Origin: an uncultured Acidaminococcus sp.
GTDB taxonomy: Bacteria; Bacillota; Negativicutes; Acidaminococcales; Acidaminococcaceae
Direction: 5' to 3'
Assembly (NCBI GenBank): GCA_905213155.1
Contig: CAJMHI010000014.1
Location: 1-40,089, forward strand
DNA length: 40,089 bases
The stretch's first letter is position 1. Each line of letters starts with the position of its first letter. Of the stretch, positions 24,364 through 32,631 are shown piece by piece. The position numbers and the translations under genes are program-made. The notes under the pieces were generated by a model. The model did no database searches and was not told the DNA's origin. It was given only the letters and a program-made list of their open reading frames with translations.

Positions 24364-24833
24364 TTCTTTTCCTCTATTGTCAAGGCAAGACGCATTAAAA
24401 TGGCATCTTCCCCACTATCCTTGTAATATTGAGGGCGCCGTCCGCAGGCAGTAAATCCCAGATGTTGGTAGGTACGTTGGGCCGGTACATTGCTAGCCCT
24501 CACTTCCAGTGTCATCTCCACCGCCTGCAAGGAGCGTGCCGTTTTTATTAGGGCCTCTACTAAAAAAAGCCCCAAGCCTTGACCCTGATAAGCAGGCGCT
24601 ACTGCAAGGCGCATGACCTGTGCTTCTCCGGCTACCAGCCAAAATCCGCCATAGGCTATAGGCACACCATTTCGTTCCAGTGCGATATAGTGACTAAGAC
24701 GGCCAGATAGCTCCTCCATCCAGGTGTCTTTTGTCCATGCCTCTGAAAAAGCGGCAGCATCCATGAGTAACAGCCAGGGCAGATCCTCTGGCAGCAACTT
24801 TCTTATGATTGTTTTTTCTGCCGTTTTTCCCAT
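24360..24833 (-). CDS. rimI: Ribosomal-protein-alanine acetyltransferase RimI (GNAT)
   Basis: The 157-residue protein has the GNAT fold with the acetyl-CoA-binding segment RLAVAPAYQGQGLGLFLVEAL (about 79-99), split here as the V-x-P strand and the QGQGLG loop, and the C-terminal ERNGV/ARRPQYYKD region. RimI N-acetylates ribosomal protein S18 or related N-termini. It sits between tsaB and tsaD, overlapping tsaB by 31 bases and tsaD by 4, the common arrangement. The start has GAGGAG only three bases away, so a downstream initiation is possible but none is obvious. Confidence 0.93.
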   Translation of the reverse strand: MGKTAEKTIIRKLLPEDLPWLLLMDAAAFSEAWTKDTWMEELSGRLSHYIALERNGVPIAYGGFWLVAGEAQVMRLAVAPAYQGQGLGLFLVEALIKTARSLQAVEMTLEVRASNVPAQRTYQHLGFTACGRRPQYYKDSGEDAILMRLALTIEEKK

Positions 24834-25498
24834 AGCTCCTCTGCCTCACTCCGGCGGATATAAAAAGGCTCCAATCCAAAATAGGCATGCACTGGCCCTG
24901 GTTTATAACTGGCCTCACCCAAAATAGCCACAGACGATGCCCGGGGCAAACGTGCCGCCAAAGGAGCCAGGGTTACATTAGTATTGCCGCTGAGGGTAAG
25001 ACGCTTGCATTCCCCCAAAATAACCGCTGGAGTTGAGTCTTGTGCCAGTCCTTGCTCCAGATCACTGGCAAGGACGATGGAAACCGGTGCGGTTTCTACA
25101 ATTTTTTTGCCATCCCAAGCGTAATGCCCTACATACAAGTTCCCTTTTTGGGCATCCAGTACAGGAATAAGCCGTACGCCCTGCACCGGGAGATTGCAGG
25201 CTATCGCTTGTAATGTATCCACCGCCTGAAGGGGAACATCCAAACTATAGGCAAGGGCCTCCGCTGTTGCCATTCCAATACGCAGCCCCGTGAAGGACCC
25301 TGGCCCCCTGCTGACGGCAATAAGCTGCACCGCTTTTTTATCCACGCGGGCCATCGTAAGCAGGGTTTCCAGCTGGGGAACCAGTCCCTCGGAATGCGTC
25401 AGCCCAACATTGACATCCAGGCTTGCCAGTACTTTCCCTTCATCGACAACTGCCACTGAGCAAACTTGCGTTGCTGTATCAATCCCTATCGTTAGCAT
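24803..25498 (-). CDS. tsaB: tRNA threonylcarbamoyladenosine biosynthesis protein TsaB
   Basis: The 231-residue protein is the inactive TsaD paralogue that scaffolds the t6A complex. It has an ASKHA N-terminal lobe (GIDTATQVCSVAV), the SHSE-like THSEGLVPQLETLL helix and the conserved SRGPGSFTGLRIGMA segment (about 64-78). It overlaps tsaE by 7 bases and rimI by 31. Length and motifs are normal. Confidence 0.96.
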   Translation of the reverse strand: MLTIGIDTATQVCSVAVVDEGKVLASLDVNVGLTHSEGLVPQLETLLTMARVDKKAVQLIAVSRGPGSFTGLRIGMATAEALAYSLDVPLQAVDTLQAIACNLPVQGVRLIPVLDAQKGNLYVGHYAWDGKKIVETAPVSIVLASDLEQGLAQDSTPAVILGECKRLTLSGNTNVTLAPLAARLPRASSVAILGEASYKPGPVHAYFGLEPFYIRRSEAEELWEKRQKKQS

Positions 25499-25983
25499 GG
25501 TATCCCTTCCTTGTCAGCGTTCCAAGCTGCCTGTATATCCTGGAGTAATTGTTCATACCGGGTGCCGTGAGCTGTGATTTCTGCCTTTCGTCCCTCGTTG
25601 TCCCGTGACAACTGCACTTGCAGCGCTTCCAGTGGCATCATGTCAGGGAAAAGACCTGCCCATTCCACAAAGGTAATCCCGTCCCCGCCGCAGTATTCTT
25701 CAAAGCCAATATCTTCCAGCTCTTCCGGCCAGCTGATCCTGTATAAGTCAAAATGTTTGATATTGTACCGGGCGCCGTGATACACGTTCATAAGAGAAAA
25801 GGTAGGCGACGTAACCTCTCCTGCGGGAACACCCATAGCATCCGCTGCTGCCGTCACAAGGCAGGTCTTTCCTGTCCCCAGGTCTCCATCCAGAAGGATC
25901 ACATCCCCATCCTGGCAGAATTGTCCTACTATCCTGCCCAGCCGCTCTGTATCACGCACCTCCGCACAAACAAATGACACCAT
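25492..25983 (-). CDS. tsaE: tRNA threonylcarbamoyladenosine biosynthesis ATPase TsaE
   Basis: The 163-residue P-loop ATPase has Walker A LDGDLGTGKT (about 35-44), the switch segment SPTFSLMNVY, the HFDLYRIS motif and VEWAGLFPD near the C-terminus. It resets the TsaBD complex after each catalytic cycle. It is the first gene of tsaE-tsaB-rimI-tsaD-pcrA-ligA. GAGG lies two bases from the annotated ATG and five from the next codon (GTG), so the real start may be one codon later. Confidence 0.96.
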   Translation of the reverse strand: MVSFVCAEVRDTERLGRIVGQFCQDGDVILLDGDLGTGKTCLVTAAADAMGVPAGEVTSPTFSLMNVYHGARYNIKHFDLYRISWPEELEDIGFEEYCGGDGITFVEWAGLFPDMMPLEALQVQLSRDNEGRKAEITAHGTRYEQLLQDIQAAWNADKEGIPC

Positions 25984-26020
25984 GTCCTCACCATCCGTTC
26001 CGTACCGTTTGCAGTATGTT

Positions 26021-26049
26021 ATTATACCACAGATCCGCCCTTCCGTCAG
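26021..26049 (-). promoter_or_regulatory. Promoter of the tsaE operon
   Basis: Minus-strand CTGACG (26044-26049), 17 bases, TATAAT (26021-26026) with TGG before it. It lies in the divergent gap with tmcAL. Confidence 0.7.
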
Positions 26050-26109
26050 GTTTCCTTAACAGCCTTTCCCGTGCTACAATAAAGAAAATAATAGTAAAAG
26101 AGGTTTACC

Positions 26110-27318
26110 ATGCGACCTTCTGTGATCGGCATCATCGCCGAATACAATCCTTTTCACAATGGCCATGCCCGGCAGATTCAACTCGCCCGGGAACAACTGG
26201 GTCCTGTACCTGTTATAGCGGTCATGAGTGGTAATTTGACACAGCGGGGAGAACTTTCCTTACTAGATAAATGGCAGCGTACAAAGCTGGCACTTTTAGG
26301 TGGTGTGGATCTGGTGCTGGAACTGCCCGTCACCTATGTACTTCAAAGTGCCCAGCATTTTGCCGAGGGCGGAGTAACGCTTCTCGCTAAAACGGGTATT
26401 ATAACCCATCTCTCCTTCGGCTGTGAGACGGATGATTTCTCCCTGCTCCGGCAACTGGCAGAAGAAAACTTTACCCACGCCGCCCTGCAGCAGGCGCTTA
26501 ATTCCGGAGTAAGTTATGCCAAAGCCTTAGAAGCCCTTGCCACTGCCAAAAATCCAGCCTATTGCCCCTTGCTCCAGGGGTCTAATAACCTATTGGCACT
26601 GGAATATTGGAAAGCTTTACAGCGTTTCCCGGAAATAACCGCTCTGCCGGTAGCGCGGCAAGGCGTTGCCTATAATGCGACAGAATTAACGGCAAATTTT
26701 CCTAGCGCGTCTGCCATTCGCCAGGAACTTTTAAAAATGAGCTGTACTGAAGCTGTTCTTCGTAATCTCCCTCCTGCTTGTCGCCCGGTATTCCAGCAAT
26801 ATTGGAAGCAGAAGAAAAACAGCTACCCAGCATCTGCTTTATCCCTTTTGCTATCCTATACATTGGAAAAAACCAGGCCACACGCAATTGCCTCTGCAGC
26901 CCAGGTATCAGAAGGCCTGGAAAATATTTTCTGGAAAAACCGGCGAGCACAAAGCATAGAAGATTTTATACAACGCTGTGTAACCAGACGTTATGCGCCC
27001 TCACGGATCCGGCGGCTCCTTTGGCAGGTTCTGCTTTCAGATGACAAAGTATCTTTTAAAAATACAGCGGCACAACCGCCGCAATATTTCCGGATACTGG
27101 GCTTTACACAAAAAGGCCAGCAGTTGTTGCAGCAAATAAAAAAAGAAGGCGCCTTGCCCCTCCTGTCCAATATAGAAAAAAATACCTTAAAAACCATGAG
27201 CCCCGCCCTGCGTAGTCAATTGATGCTGGATATCCGTGCCACCAATCTCTACGAGCTGCTCCACACAGGGCATATTACAGATAAAGAGTATAAACATCCT
27301 CCTGTTATAACTGGTTAA
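26110..27318 (+). CDS. tmcAL: tRNA(Met) cytidine acetate ligase TmcAL (YlbM)
   Basis: TmcAL makes N4-acetylcytidine at the wobble position of elongator tRNA-Met from acetate and ATP. The 402-residue protein has the nucleotidyltransferase signature GIIAEYNPFHNGHARQI (about 6-22), VMSGNLTQRGE (about 38-48), LELPVTYVLQSAQHFA and the SASAIRQ motif (about 201-207), followed by a basic helical C-terminal domain for tRNA binding. The ATG follows AAGAGG. A TACAAT box with TGC before it (about 26083) may be the promoter. It is monocistronic and divergent from the t6A operon, so two tRNA-modification systems lie back to back. Confidence 0.92.
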   Translation: MRPSVIGIIAEYNPFHNGHARQIQLAREQLGPVPVIAVMSGNLTQRGELSLLDKWQRTKLALLGGVDLVLELPVTYVLQSAQHFAEGGVTLLAKTGIITHLSFGCETDDFSLLRQLAEENFTHAALQQALNSGVSYAKALEALATAKNPAYCPLLQGSNNLLALEYWKALQRFPEITALPVARQGVAYNATELTANFPSASAIRQELLKMSCTEAVLRNLPPACRPVFQQYWKQKKNSYPASALSLLLSYTLEKTRPHAIASAAQVSEGLENIFWKNRRAQSIEDFIQRCVTRRYAPSRIRRLLWQVLLSDDKVSFKNTAAQPPQYFRILGFTQKGQQLLQQIKKEGALPLLSNIEKNTLKTMSPALRSQLMLDIRATNLYELLHTGHITDKEYKHPPVITG

Positions 27319-27324
27319 GAAGCG

Positions 27325-27361
27325 CCCCCGATGGCTGGAAAGGATTTCCAACCATCGGGGG
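27325..27361. terminator. Terminator of tmcAL (between convergent genes)
   Basis: CCCCCGATGG...TGGAA (from 27325) pairs with TTCCA...CCATCGGGGG (to 27361) with a short loop, followed on the plus strand by TCTTGTTT; it lies between the tmcAL and metQ stop codons. Confidence 0.9.
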
Positions 27362-27367
27362 TCTTGT

Positions 27368-28195
27368 TTAGAATGCGGGAAGAATCGCACCTTTATATTT
27401 ATCGGTAACAAACTTCTTCACCGCTTCAGACTGGTAAATTTGGAGAATTTTTTTGTAGGTTTCATTATTTTCATCCCCTTGTCGGACGACCAGTACATTG
27501 GCATAGGGGGAATCCTTAGATTCTACATAAATTGCATCTTTCTGGGGATTGAGACCTGCCGGAATAGCATAGTTGGTATTGACGCAGGCTACATCTGTAT
27601 CCTCCAAAGAACGGGAAATCTGGGCCGCATCCAGTTCTACAAATTTCAAATGTTTTGGGTTTTCGGTAATATCCCCTACCGCTGCTTCTACTGAGTTGCC
27701 ATTTTTCAAACGGATAAGCCCGGCCTGCTGCAGCAATAAGAGTGCTCTGGCACCGTTACTGGGATCATTGGGGATGGTAACTTGGGCACCTTCGGGTACT
27801 TCCTGCAGGGATTTATATTTATGGGAATAGACCGCCATGGGGAGCAGGATGGTCTTTCCGATGCTTACCAATTTCATGCCTTGTTTTTGCACAATATTAT
27901 CCAAATAGGGCTGGTGTTGATAAGAATTCAGTTCCAGGTCACCTTCTGCAAGTGCTTTATCCGGTTGCACATAGTCATTAAATTCCACGACCTTAAGGGT
28001 AATACCCTGCTTAGCAGCTTCTTTAGCCACTTCTTCCCCCACTTCTGCATGCGGGCCGGCGGTAACACCTATTTTGATTTCTTTTTTTGTATTTTCCATT
28101 TGGGACGTGCCAGCTGAGCTACCACAGCCGGCAGCAAAGGCGCCAAGCACTGCGATAAGCCCCACTGCGATCCATTTGTTGCTATGTAATTTCAT
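27368..28195 (-). CDS. metQ: MetQ/NlpA-family substrate-binding lipoprotein
   Basis: The 275-residue protein has a lipoprotein signal (hydrophobic 8-22, lipobox FAAGC with Cys24) and an NLPA domain with KIGVTAGPHAEVGEEV, YVQPDKALAEGDLELNSYQHQPYLD and IPNDPSNGARALLLLQQAGLI, typical of D/L-methionine-binding proteins of the MetNIQ importer. The metN and metI genes are not adjacent; instead it follows an FAD-linked hydroxyacid dehydrogenase by 27 bases. It probably supplies a transporter encoded elsewhere. Binding of another small amphipathic ligand cannot be excluded. No S-box or T-box leader is visible upstream. Confidence 0.88.
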   Translation of the reverse strand: MKLHSNKWIAVGLIAVLGAFAAGCGSSAGTSQMENTKKEIKIGVTAGPHAEVGEEVAKEAAKQGITLKVVEFNDYVQPDKALAEGDLELNSYQHQPYLDNIVQKQGMKLVSIGKTILLPMAVYSHKYKSLQEVPEGAQVTIPNDPSNGARALLLLQQAGLIRLKNGNSVEAAVGDITENPKHLKFVELDAAQISRSLEDTDVACVNTNYAIPAGLNPQKDAIYVESKDSPYANVLVVRQGDENNETYKKILQIYQSEAVKKFVTDKYKGAILPAF

Positions 28196-28222
28196 ATTTT
28201 TTCCTTCTTTCTACGTAAATTT

Positions 28223-29626
28223 TCAGACGTCAATAACCTTGCCTGGATTTAGGATAGTATTGGGATCCATGGCCCGTTTGATGGTTTTCATTACCTGTAA
28301 TTCCCCTTTGGGAGTGAATTCTTCCATATATTTCATTTTCTTGGCACCGATACCATGTTCCCCTGCAAGGCGTCCGCCCACGCTATACGCATAGCGGTAC
28401 ACCTCGTGATGAAACGTATCTACAGCGGCGTCCCAGGCATCGTCCGGCATATCCATCTTAAGCAGTACGATGTGCATATTGCCGTCCCCTATATGGGCGT
28501 TGATTTTCACCTGGAACGGATAGTTTTTCCCAATATCCATGATCTTCTCAATGGCGTCCGCGATTTTATGAACGGGTACCACGACATCATCGGTAAGGAA
28601 CACCTTGCTGCGCATCTCGCAGGAAGGCTGGATATTCCGGCGCATGTTCCAAATGCGCTCATCCGCCTCCAGTACATCCACTGCCCCGGACTTATCGCAC
28701 AGGTTGTACACCGCTTCCATTTTGCTGTCCAGTTCTTCTTCCCGAAAGGTTTCCACAGTAATAATCACGTAAATTCCGTCAGTATAATGGGGTACATTCT
28801 GGTATTTGCAGTAGTCTGCCGTATCCCGCACATAGGAATTATCCATGTATTCCAGACTGGTAGGGTCTATACCAGCCTTTAGCAATGTGGGTACCATATG
28901 CAAAGCTTTTTTCGGGTCCGTATATACTGCCAGCACATCAAAACGATACGGCGGCAGGGGCTCCAGTTTCACCGTGACTTTAGTGATAATACCCAAGGTG
29001 CCTTCGCTGCCGATAATCAGCTGCTCCAGATCGTACCCTGTGGTGCACTTTTTTAAAATACTGCCACATTCCACAATTTCCCCTGTAGGGGTTACCATTT
29101 CCAGACAGTACACCTGATGTCGGGTCACCCCATAGCGAACAGCCTTTAGCCCGCCGGCATTCGTAGCTAAATTCGCCCCAATAAGGCAACTTTCTGCACT
29201 GGAAGGATCTCCTGCATACAAAAGTCCGTGGGCTTTGGCTTCTTTTTGCAGATCCACCGTGCGTACACCGGCCTCCACGGTCATGTACAGCCCCTCTTCG
29301 TTAAGTTCGCAGATGTGGTTCAGGCGTTCCATCAGAAGTACCAGACCGCCGTATACGGGGATGGCACCATCGGCCAGACTGGTACCAGCACTGCGCACGG
29401 TAATGGGAAAATGTTCCACATTGGCCAATTTTACGATTTCTGCAATCTCTTCTGCATTAGCTGGAAGCACTGCCGCTTCCGGCATGTGAAATAACGTAGG
29501 ATTGGTCTCATAATCCGTTCGGTACTGGATGAGAATGTCTTCATCCGTTTTCACATGGCTTTCGCCTACAATCGCTTTTAGTTTTTCTATAATCTCCTGC
29601 GTAATGGGTTTATAGGTGTGCTGCAC
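28223..29626 (-). CDS. FAD-linked 2-hydroxyacid dehydrogenase/oxidase (GlcD/LctD family)
   Basis: The 467-residue protein has the PCMH FAD-binding domain (about 40-215; TVRSAGTSLADGAIP and GANLATNAGGLKAVRYGV) and the FAD-oxidase C domain with HIGDGNMHIV and the GEHGIGAKK motif near the C-terminus. Relatives oxidise D-lactate, glycolate or D-2-hydroxyglutarate, and some work with electron-transfer flavoproteins. No etfAB genes are next to it here. In a hydroxyglutarate-fermenting organism lactate or 2-hydroxyglutarate are both plausible. The start is GTG at 29626, with AAAGGAGG upstream. A palindrome in the leader suggests regulation. Confidence 0.88.
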   Translation of the reverse strand: MQHTYKPITQEIIEKLKAIVGESHVKTDEDILIQYRTDYETNPTLFHMPEAAVLPANAEEIAEIVKLANVEHFPITVRSAGTSLADGAIPVYGGLVLLMERLNHICELNEEGLYMTVEAGVRTVDLQKEAKAHGLLYAGDPSSAESCLIGANLATNAGGLKAVRYGVTRHQVYCLEMVTPTGEIVECGSILKKCTTGYDLEQLIIGSEGTLGIITKVTVKLEPLPPYRFDVLAVYTDPKKALHMVPTLLKAGIDPTSLEYMDNSYVRDTADYCKYQNVPHYTDGIYVIITVETFREEELDSKMEAVYNLCDKSGAVDVLEADERIWNMRRNIQPSCEMRSKVFLTDDVVVPVHKIADAIEKIMDIGKNYPFQVKINAHIGDGNMHIVLLKMDMPDDAWDAAVDTFHHEVYRYAYSVGGRLAGEHGIGAKKMKYMEEFTPKGELQVMKTIKRAMDPNTILNPGKVIDV

Positions 29627-29661
29627 GGCATGCTCCTCCTTTCGTGCGGCATTGCGTAAAT

Positions 29662-29680
29662 TTCTACTAGTTAAGTAGAA
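29662..29680. promoter_or_regulatory. Palindrome upstream of the FAD dehydrogenase/metQ operon
   Basis: TTCTAC-tagttaa-GTAGAA, 6-bp arms, about 36 bases before the GTG start and in the likely promoter region; candidate operator. The surrounding AT-rich gap (29681-29786) has possible but ambiguous promoter boxes (TTGGAG, TACAAT on the minus strand). Confidence 0.45.
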
Positions 29681-29786
29681 TATGTTTCTTATTGTACTCC
29701 AAGAAAACTATTCAGGGAAATTGTTTTTATATATCTATAGTTATAGTTTGAAGTTATAGCAATTTAGAATTTCTTTTCTTTTTCCA

Positions 29787-29822
29787 TAAAAAAGCTGGCA
29801 GCCTTTGGACAAAGCTACCAGT
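29787..29822 (-). terminator. Terminator of the flavodoxin-to-ogt transcript
   Basis: Minus-strand CTGGTAGC (29814-29821) pairs with GCTGCCAG (29795-29802), extended by TTTG/CAAA, then TTTTTT. It follows the ogt stop codon. Confidence 0.85.
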
Positions 29823-29841
29823 CACACTTTATATGCAGTTT

Positions 29842-30378
29842 TTACAGAGCTGTCCCTTTCGTGGGCACAAAGAGCCCTGTCATATCTGTCTTTTCCAGTT
29901 GCAAAAGTTTTACTTTTCGCCACATCCCGCCGCCATAGCCTGTAAAGCTTCCGCTGGTACCAACCACCCGGTGACAAGGAATCATCAAGGAAATAGGATT
30001 ATGCCCCACTGCGCCGCCCACTGCCTGCGCTGACATTTTTGCCAGACCTTTTTCCTTAGCCACTTGCCGGGCAATATCCCCATAGGTGCGAACTTTACCG
30101 TAGGGAATTTGCGCCATGATTTCACATATTCTTTTACGAAACGCAGAGCCCCGTACCTTAAGTGGCGGAGTGATCCCTGGGTCTTTTCCGGAAAAATAAA
30201 GATCCAACCATCGCTTCGCCTCCTGAAATACAGGCACGGTTTCTCCTACGGTCGTTTCTTTAGACAGGCTTTCGCCAAAATACCGACCTTCCTCAAACCA
30301 AAGTCCCACAATATGGGAGCCGTCACTGGCAAGAGTAATCTCCCCCAAGGGGGACTGATACGTGTGCAGCAGATCCAT
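29842..30378 (-). CDS. ogt: Methylated-DNA-protein-cysteine S-methyltransferase
   Basis: The 178-residue protein repairs O6-methylguanine by irreversible transfer of the methyl group to its own cysteine. It has the Ogt N-terminal ribonuclease-like domain, the helix-turn-helix segment (IPYGKVRTYGDIARQVA, about 96-112) and the active site IPCHRVVG with the asparagine hinge GHNPIS before it. The start at 30378 has AAAGGAG four bases upstream; the longer frame would add 30 residues overlapping the neighbouring membrane gene. It is the last gene of the redox cluster, 29 bases behind the membrane gene. Confidence 0.95.
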   Translation of the reverse strand: MDLLHTYQSPLGEITLASDGSHIVGLWFEEGRYFGESLSKETTVGETVPVFQEAKRWLDLYFSGKDPGITPPLKVRGSAFRKRICEIMAQIPYGKVRTYGDIARQVAKEKGLAKMSAQAVGGAVGHNPISLMIPCHRVVGTSGSFTGYGGGMWRKVKLLQLEKTDMTGLFVPTKGTAL

Positions 30379-30407
30379 ATTAGCTCCTTTCCGCTCATAA
30401 CCGCTTT

Positions 30408-31064
30408 CTATTGCATTTCCTTCTTTCGCCGGAATAACAAGGTTGCTTCTATACCAACAAAAATCCATGGCAGTAGCATCAGCAGATTTTCCACTAGAAC
30501 CAGTGCTCCAGGTTTCTCAAAATCCACCATGGCAAAGTGAGACTGAAACAACAAGTACCTTACCATATCATTTTCTATAAACCGGTACAATCCATAGCAG
30601 GGCAGCATGGCTAAGATAACGGCTATTCCTGGTTTAATCCTGGTGGTAAAAGATTTTTGTCCCACTATCGCGGGAACATGGAGTCCCACATGAATCCCCA
30701 TCAGTACAAAACTCCAATGCGCAAGCGATAAATGGAGCCTTTGAGGATCGGACAAATGCCCTATCCCATACAAAAAAGGAACCGCTTCCCCACTCATGCT
30801 CATGCCACTAAAAGCCGTACCGGCAAAGGCCACAAAAAGGAGCAGCGTAACCACCGTGGAAAAAATTCGGAGCCCGCTATAACGACCCTTGCCCAGTGCC
30901 CCGTACCACTTTCGGTTTAAGATCTGATGCACGACTACAAGTATCGTTTCTCCTATACCAATCCATTCATGAGCAGCAGCCTCTGTCACCGAAAAAGCCA
31001 TAAGCAGGAGCATACCTAACAGCATCCCAATGTCAACGATTCTTTTGATCTTTCCTATCTGCAT
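30408..31064 (-). CDS. DUF4405-like membrane protein (possible cytochrome b561-type)
   Basis: The 218-residue protein has about five transmembrane helices: roughly 10-28, 35-52, 68-92, 115-138 and 180-205, with another possible one near 148-165. Histidines lie in or near helices (EAAAHEWIG, VHQILN, LSLAHWSF, GIHVGLHVP), a pattern that resembles haem-ligating pairs of b-type cytochromes; I assign it to the DUF4405 group by recall. The start at 31064 follows AAGGGGG; the longer open frame overlaps the preceding lipoprotein gene. It is encoded between a cyclophilin-like lipoprotein and ogt. A role in moving electrons across the membrane to flavin or flavodoxin partners is an inference. Confidence 0.65.
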   Translation of the reverse strand: MQIGKIKRIVDIGMLLGMLLLMAFSVTEAAAHEWIGIGETILVVVHQILNRKWYGALGKGRYSGLRIFSTVVTLLLFVAFAGTAFSGMSMSGEAVPFLYGIGHLSDPQRLHLSLAHWSFVLMGIHVGLHVPAIVGQKSFTTRIKPGIAVILAMLPCYGLYRFIENDMVRYLLFQSHFAMVDFEKPGALVLVENLLMLLPWIFVGIEATLLFRRKKEMQ

Positions 31065-31125
31065 GCTACCCCCTTGCTTATAGCACTTTTCCCCATTATA
31101 CCCTACTTGCAAAAATTTGAGAATC

Positions 31126-31626
31126 TCACTGAGCCTTGGAAAACGTGATTTTGGTATCAGGCATTCCGTTAAATAAGGAAATATCTTCATCCGTATGCCC
31201 AATTGGCTGCTGTTCAAAAACTTCCCCATTTTGTTTGTACAAAATAACCAAACTGCCCGCAGGCGGCCAATAGGAAATATCTCCTACCCGATACCCTGTG
31301 TCTTTGGCTTCTTTAGTAGGAAGGCTTCCCGCTCCCATGCGAAAGCACATTTCCCGTCCATACAGATTCATCATCGGATACGTAACAGGCAGTTGTTTCC
31401 ACAATTTTCTTGCTGCCTCATTATCGTACAATACTGCTTTGATCGTTTTTTCCCCTACCTGGATATTGATTTTCATAGTTGCCTCCTGATTCGTCGTTAC
31501 TATCTCCTGTTTTGTCTTACTTGTAGCCTGCTCAGGTTCTGCTGCGGATTGTCCGCAGCCTCCGCTTCCCAGCATCGCTACTATGAATACTGGCAGCACC
31601 AGCCACTTTTTGAAAGGTCTGTCCAT
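31126..31626 (-). CDS. Cyclophilin-like lipoprotein
   Basis: The 166-residue protein begins with a signal sequence (KKW then hydrophobic 7-20) and a cysteine in SGGC that may be lipidated, although the lipobox lacks the usual leucine at -3. After a low-complexity linker rich in Gln, Thr and Glu, residues 50-166 form a cyclophilin-like beta barrel (TIKAVLYDNEAARKLWKQLP; GDISYWPPAGSLVILY; the closing DTKITF), the small family often found beside flavodoxins. The conserved cyclophilin catalytic arginine pattern is not obvious, so prolyl isomerase activity is doubtful. The start at 31626 has AAAGGAGG; the longer frame adds 15 residues. It has its own weak promoter. Confidence 0.7.
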   Translation of the reverse strand: MDRPFKKWLVLPVFIVAMLGSGGCGQSAAEPEQATSKTKQEIVTTNQEATMKINIQVGEKTIKAVLYDNEAARKLWKQLPVTYPMMNLYGREMCFRMGAGSLPTKEAKDTGYRVGDISYWPPAGSLVILYKQNGEVFEQQPIGHTDEDISLFNGMPDTKITFSKAQ

Positions 31627-31650
31627 CTCATTTCCTCCTTTGCACAAAAC

Positions 31651-31678
31651 AATATAAGCCGGTTTCGTCACACAGCAA
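31651..31678 (-). promoter_or_regulatory. Possible promoter of the cyclophilin-like gene
   Basis: Minus-strand TTGCTG (31673-31678), 16 bases, TATATT (31651-31656), in the 122-base gap after the LysR gene. Confidence 0.4.
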
Positions 31679-31748
31679 TCACGTCCATGGTTCCAATATA
31701 AAAAAGTTTATACATCTACTGTTTATCAGTACTATTGTCCCATACACT

Positions 31749-32618
31749 TTACAGCATACTTTTAAAATACGTTAGAAAGGCATTGGCCGCACCAAAATCT
31801 GGTTGGAATTTTTTCCAGGCGAATACTGACGTCATGGAAAGTTCTGGAAAGAGCGGTCGAAATACCAGACGATCCGACGCAAATATGCGCACAGCCCCCT
31901 CAATGGTCAAGGCAGACGCCAGACCACTATCCACAATATTAGCGACTTGTGTGATGATATTGTAGGTAGCAAAAACATCCAATTCTCCGGCTGGCTTGCC
32001 GATCCACTGCAATAGTTCCCGCTGAATAGGGAGTCTGTCGGATGTGATGAGTATCTCCTTCCATACATCTTCTTTTGTAATGTACTCTTTTGCTGCCAAC
32101 GGGTGGCTCTCGCGCACCAAAAGGCCCCACCTTTCCCGATCCTTCATTCGGATATAGTCAAACTTTGCAATATCCACCGGTTCCAGCAGTAATCCAAAAT
32201 CCAAAAGCCCCTGTTCCATCAGTGCCTTGCTGTGCTCCGCACTATTTGTGTACAGCCTAAAATGCACATGGGGATGTAGCCGTCGGAACCCTGCCATGAT
32301 TTCCGGCAAAATACGGGTAGCATACAATCCCCCAGTACCGATAGAAATTTCTCCACTGATCTCTCTGCTCTGGGTAAATTCATCTTCTATTTTTCCCATA
32401 AGTGCCGTTACTTCCTCAGCACGGCGACGCAGTAGCATTCCCGCACCGGTCAGTTTAAAATGTCGCCCCCGGACAAATAAGGCCGCTCCCAATTCTTTTT
32501 CCAGCTGGGCCATTTGCCGGCTCAGTGTAGGTTGTGTTAAATGCAAGGTATCTGCCGCACGAGAAATATTTTCTTCCCGTGCCACTGCCAGGAAATACTG
32601 TAATAAACGCAGTTCCAT
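31749..32618 (-). CDS. LysR-family transcriptional regulator
   Basis: The 289-residue protein has the N-terminal LysR helix-turn-helix (LLQYFLAVAREENISRAADTL; LTQPTLSRQMAQLEKELG, about 5-42) and the two-lobed effector-binding domain (about 90-289). It starts 13 bases after the flavodoxin gene and is followed by the cyclophilin-like gene, so unusually for the family it is co-directional and inside the cluster it probably controls. Clusters of this type in gut bacteria often pair a LysR with flavodoxin and oxidoreductases; the effector is unknown. Confidence 0.93.
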   Translation of the reverse strand: MELRLLQYFLAVAREENISRAADTLHLTQPTLSRQMAQLEKELGAALFVRGRHFKLTGAGMLLRRRAEEVTALMGKIEDEFTQSREISGEISIGTGGLYATRILPEIMAGFRRLHPHVHFRLYTNSAEHSKALMEQGLLDFGLLLEPVDIAKFDYIRMKDRERWGLLVRESHPLAAKEYITKEDVWKEILITSDRLPIQRELLQWIGKPAGELDVFATYNIITQVANIVDSGLASALTIEGAVRIFASDRLVFRPLFPELSMTSVFAWKKFQPDFGAANAFLTYFKSML

Positions 32619-32631
32619 ATCTCACCCCTAT

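Noticed and set aside
28196..28222. S-box or T-box leader for metQ
   Set aside because: The gap to the preceding gene is 27 bases, far too short.
29627..29841. Possible tRNA or riboswitch in the gap upstream of the FAD dehydrogenase
   Set aside because: Only a palindrome, ambiguous promoter boxes and the ogt terminator are visible; no cloverleaf or known aptamer blocks.
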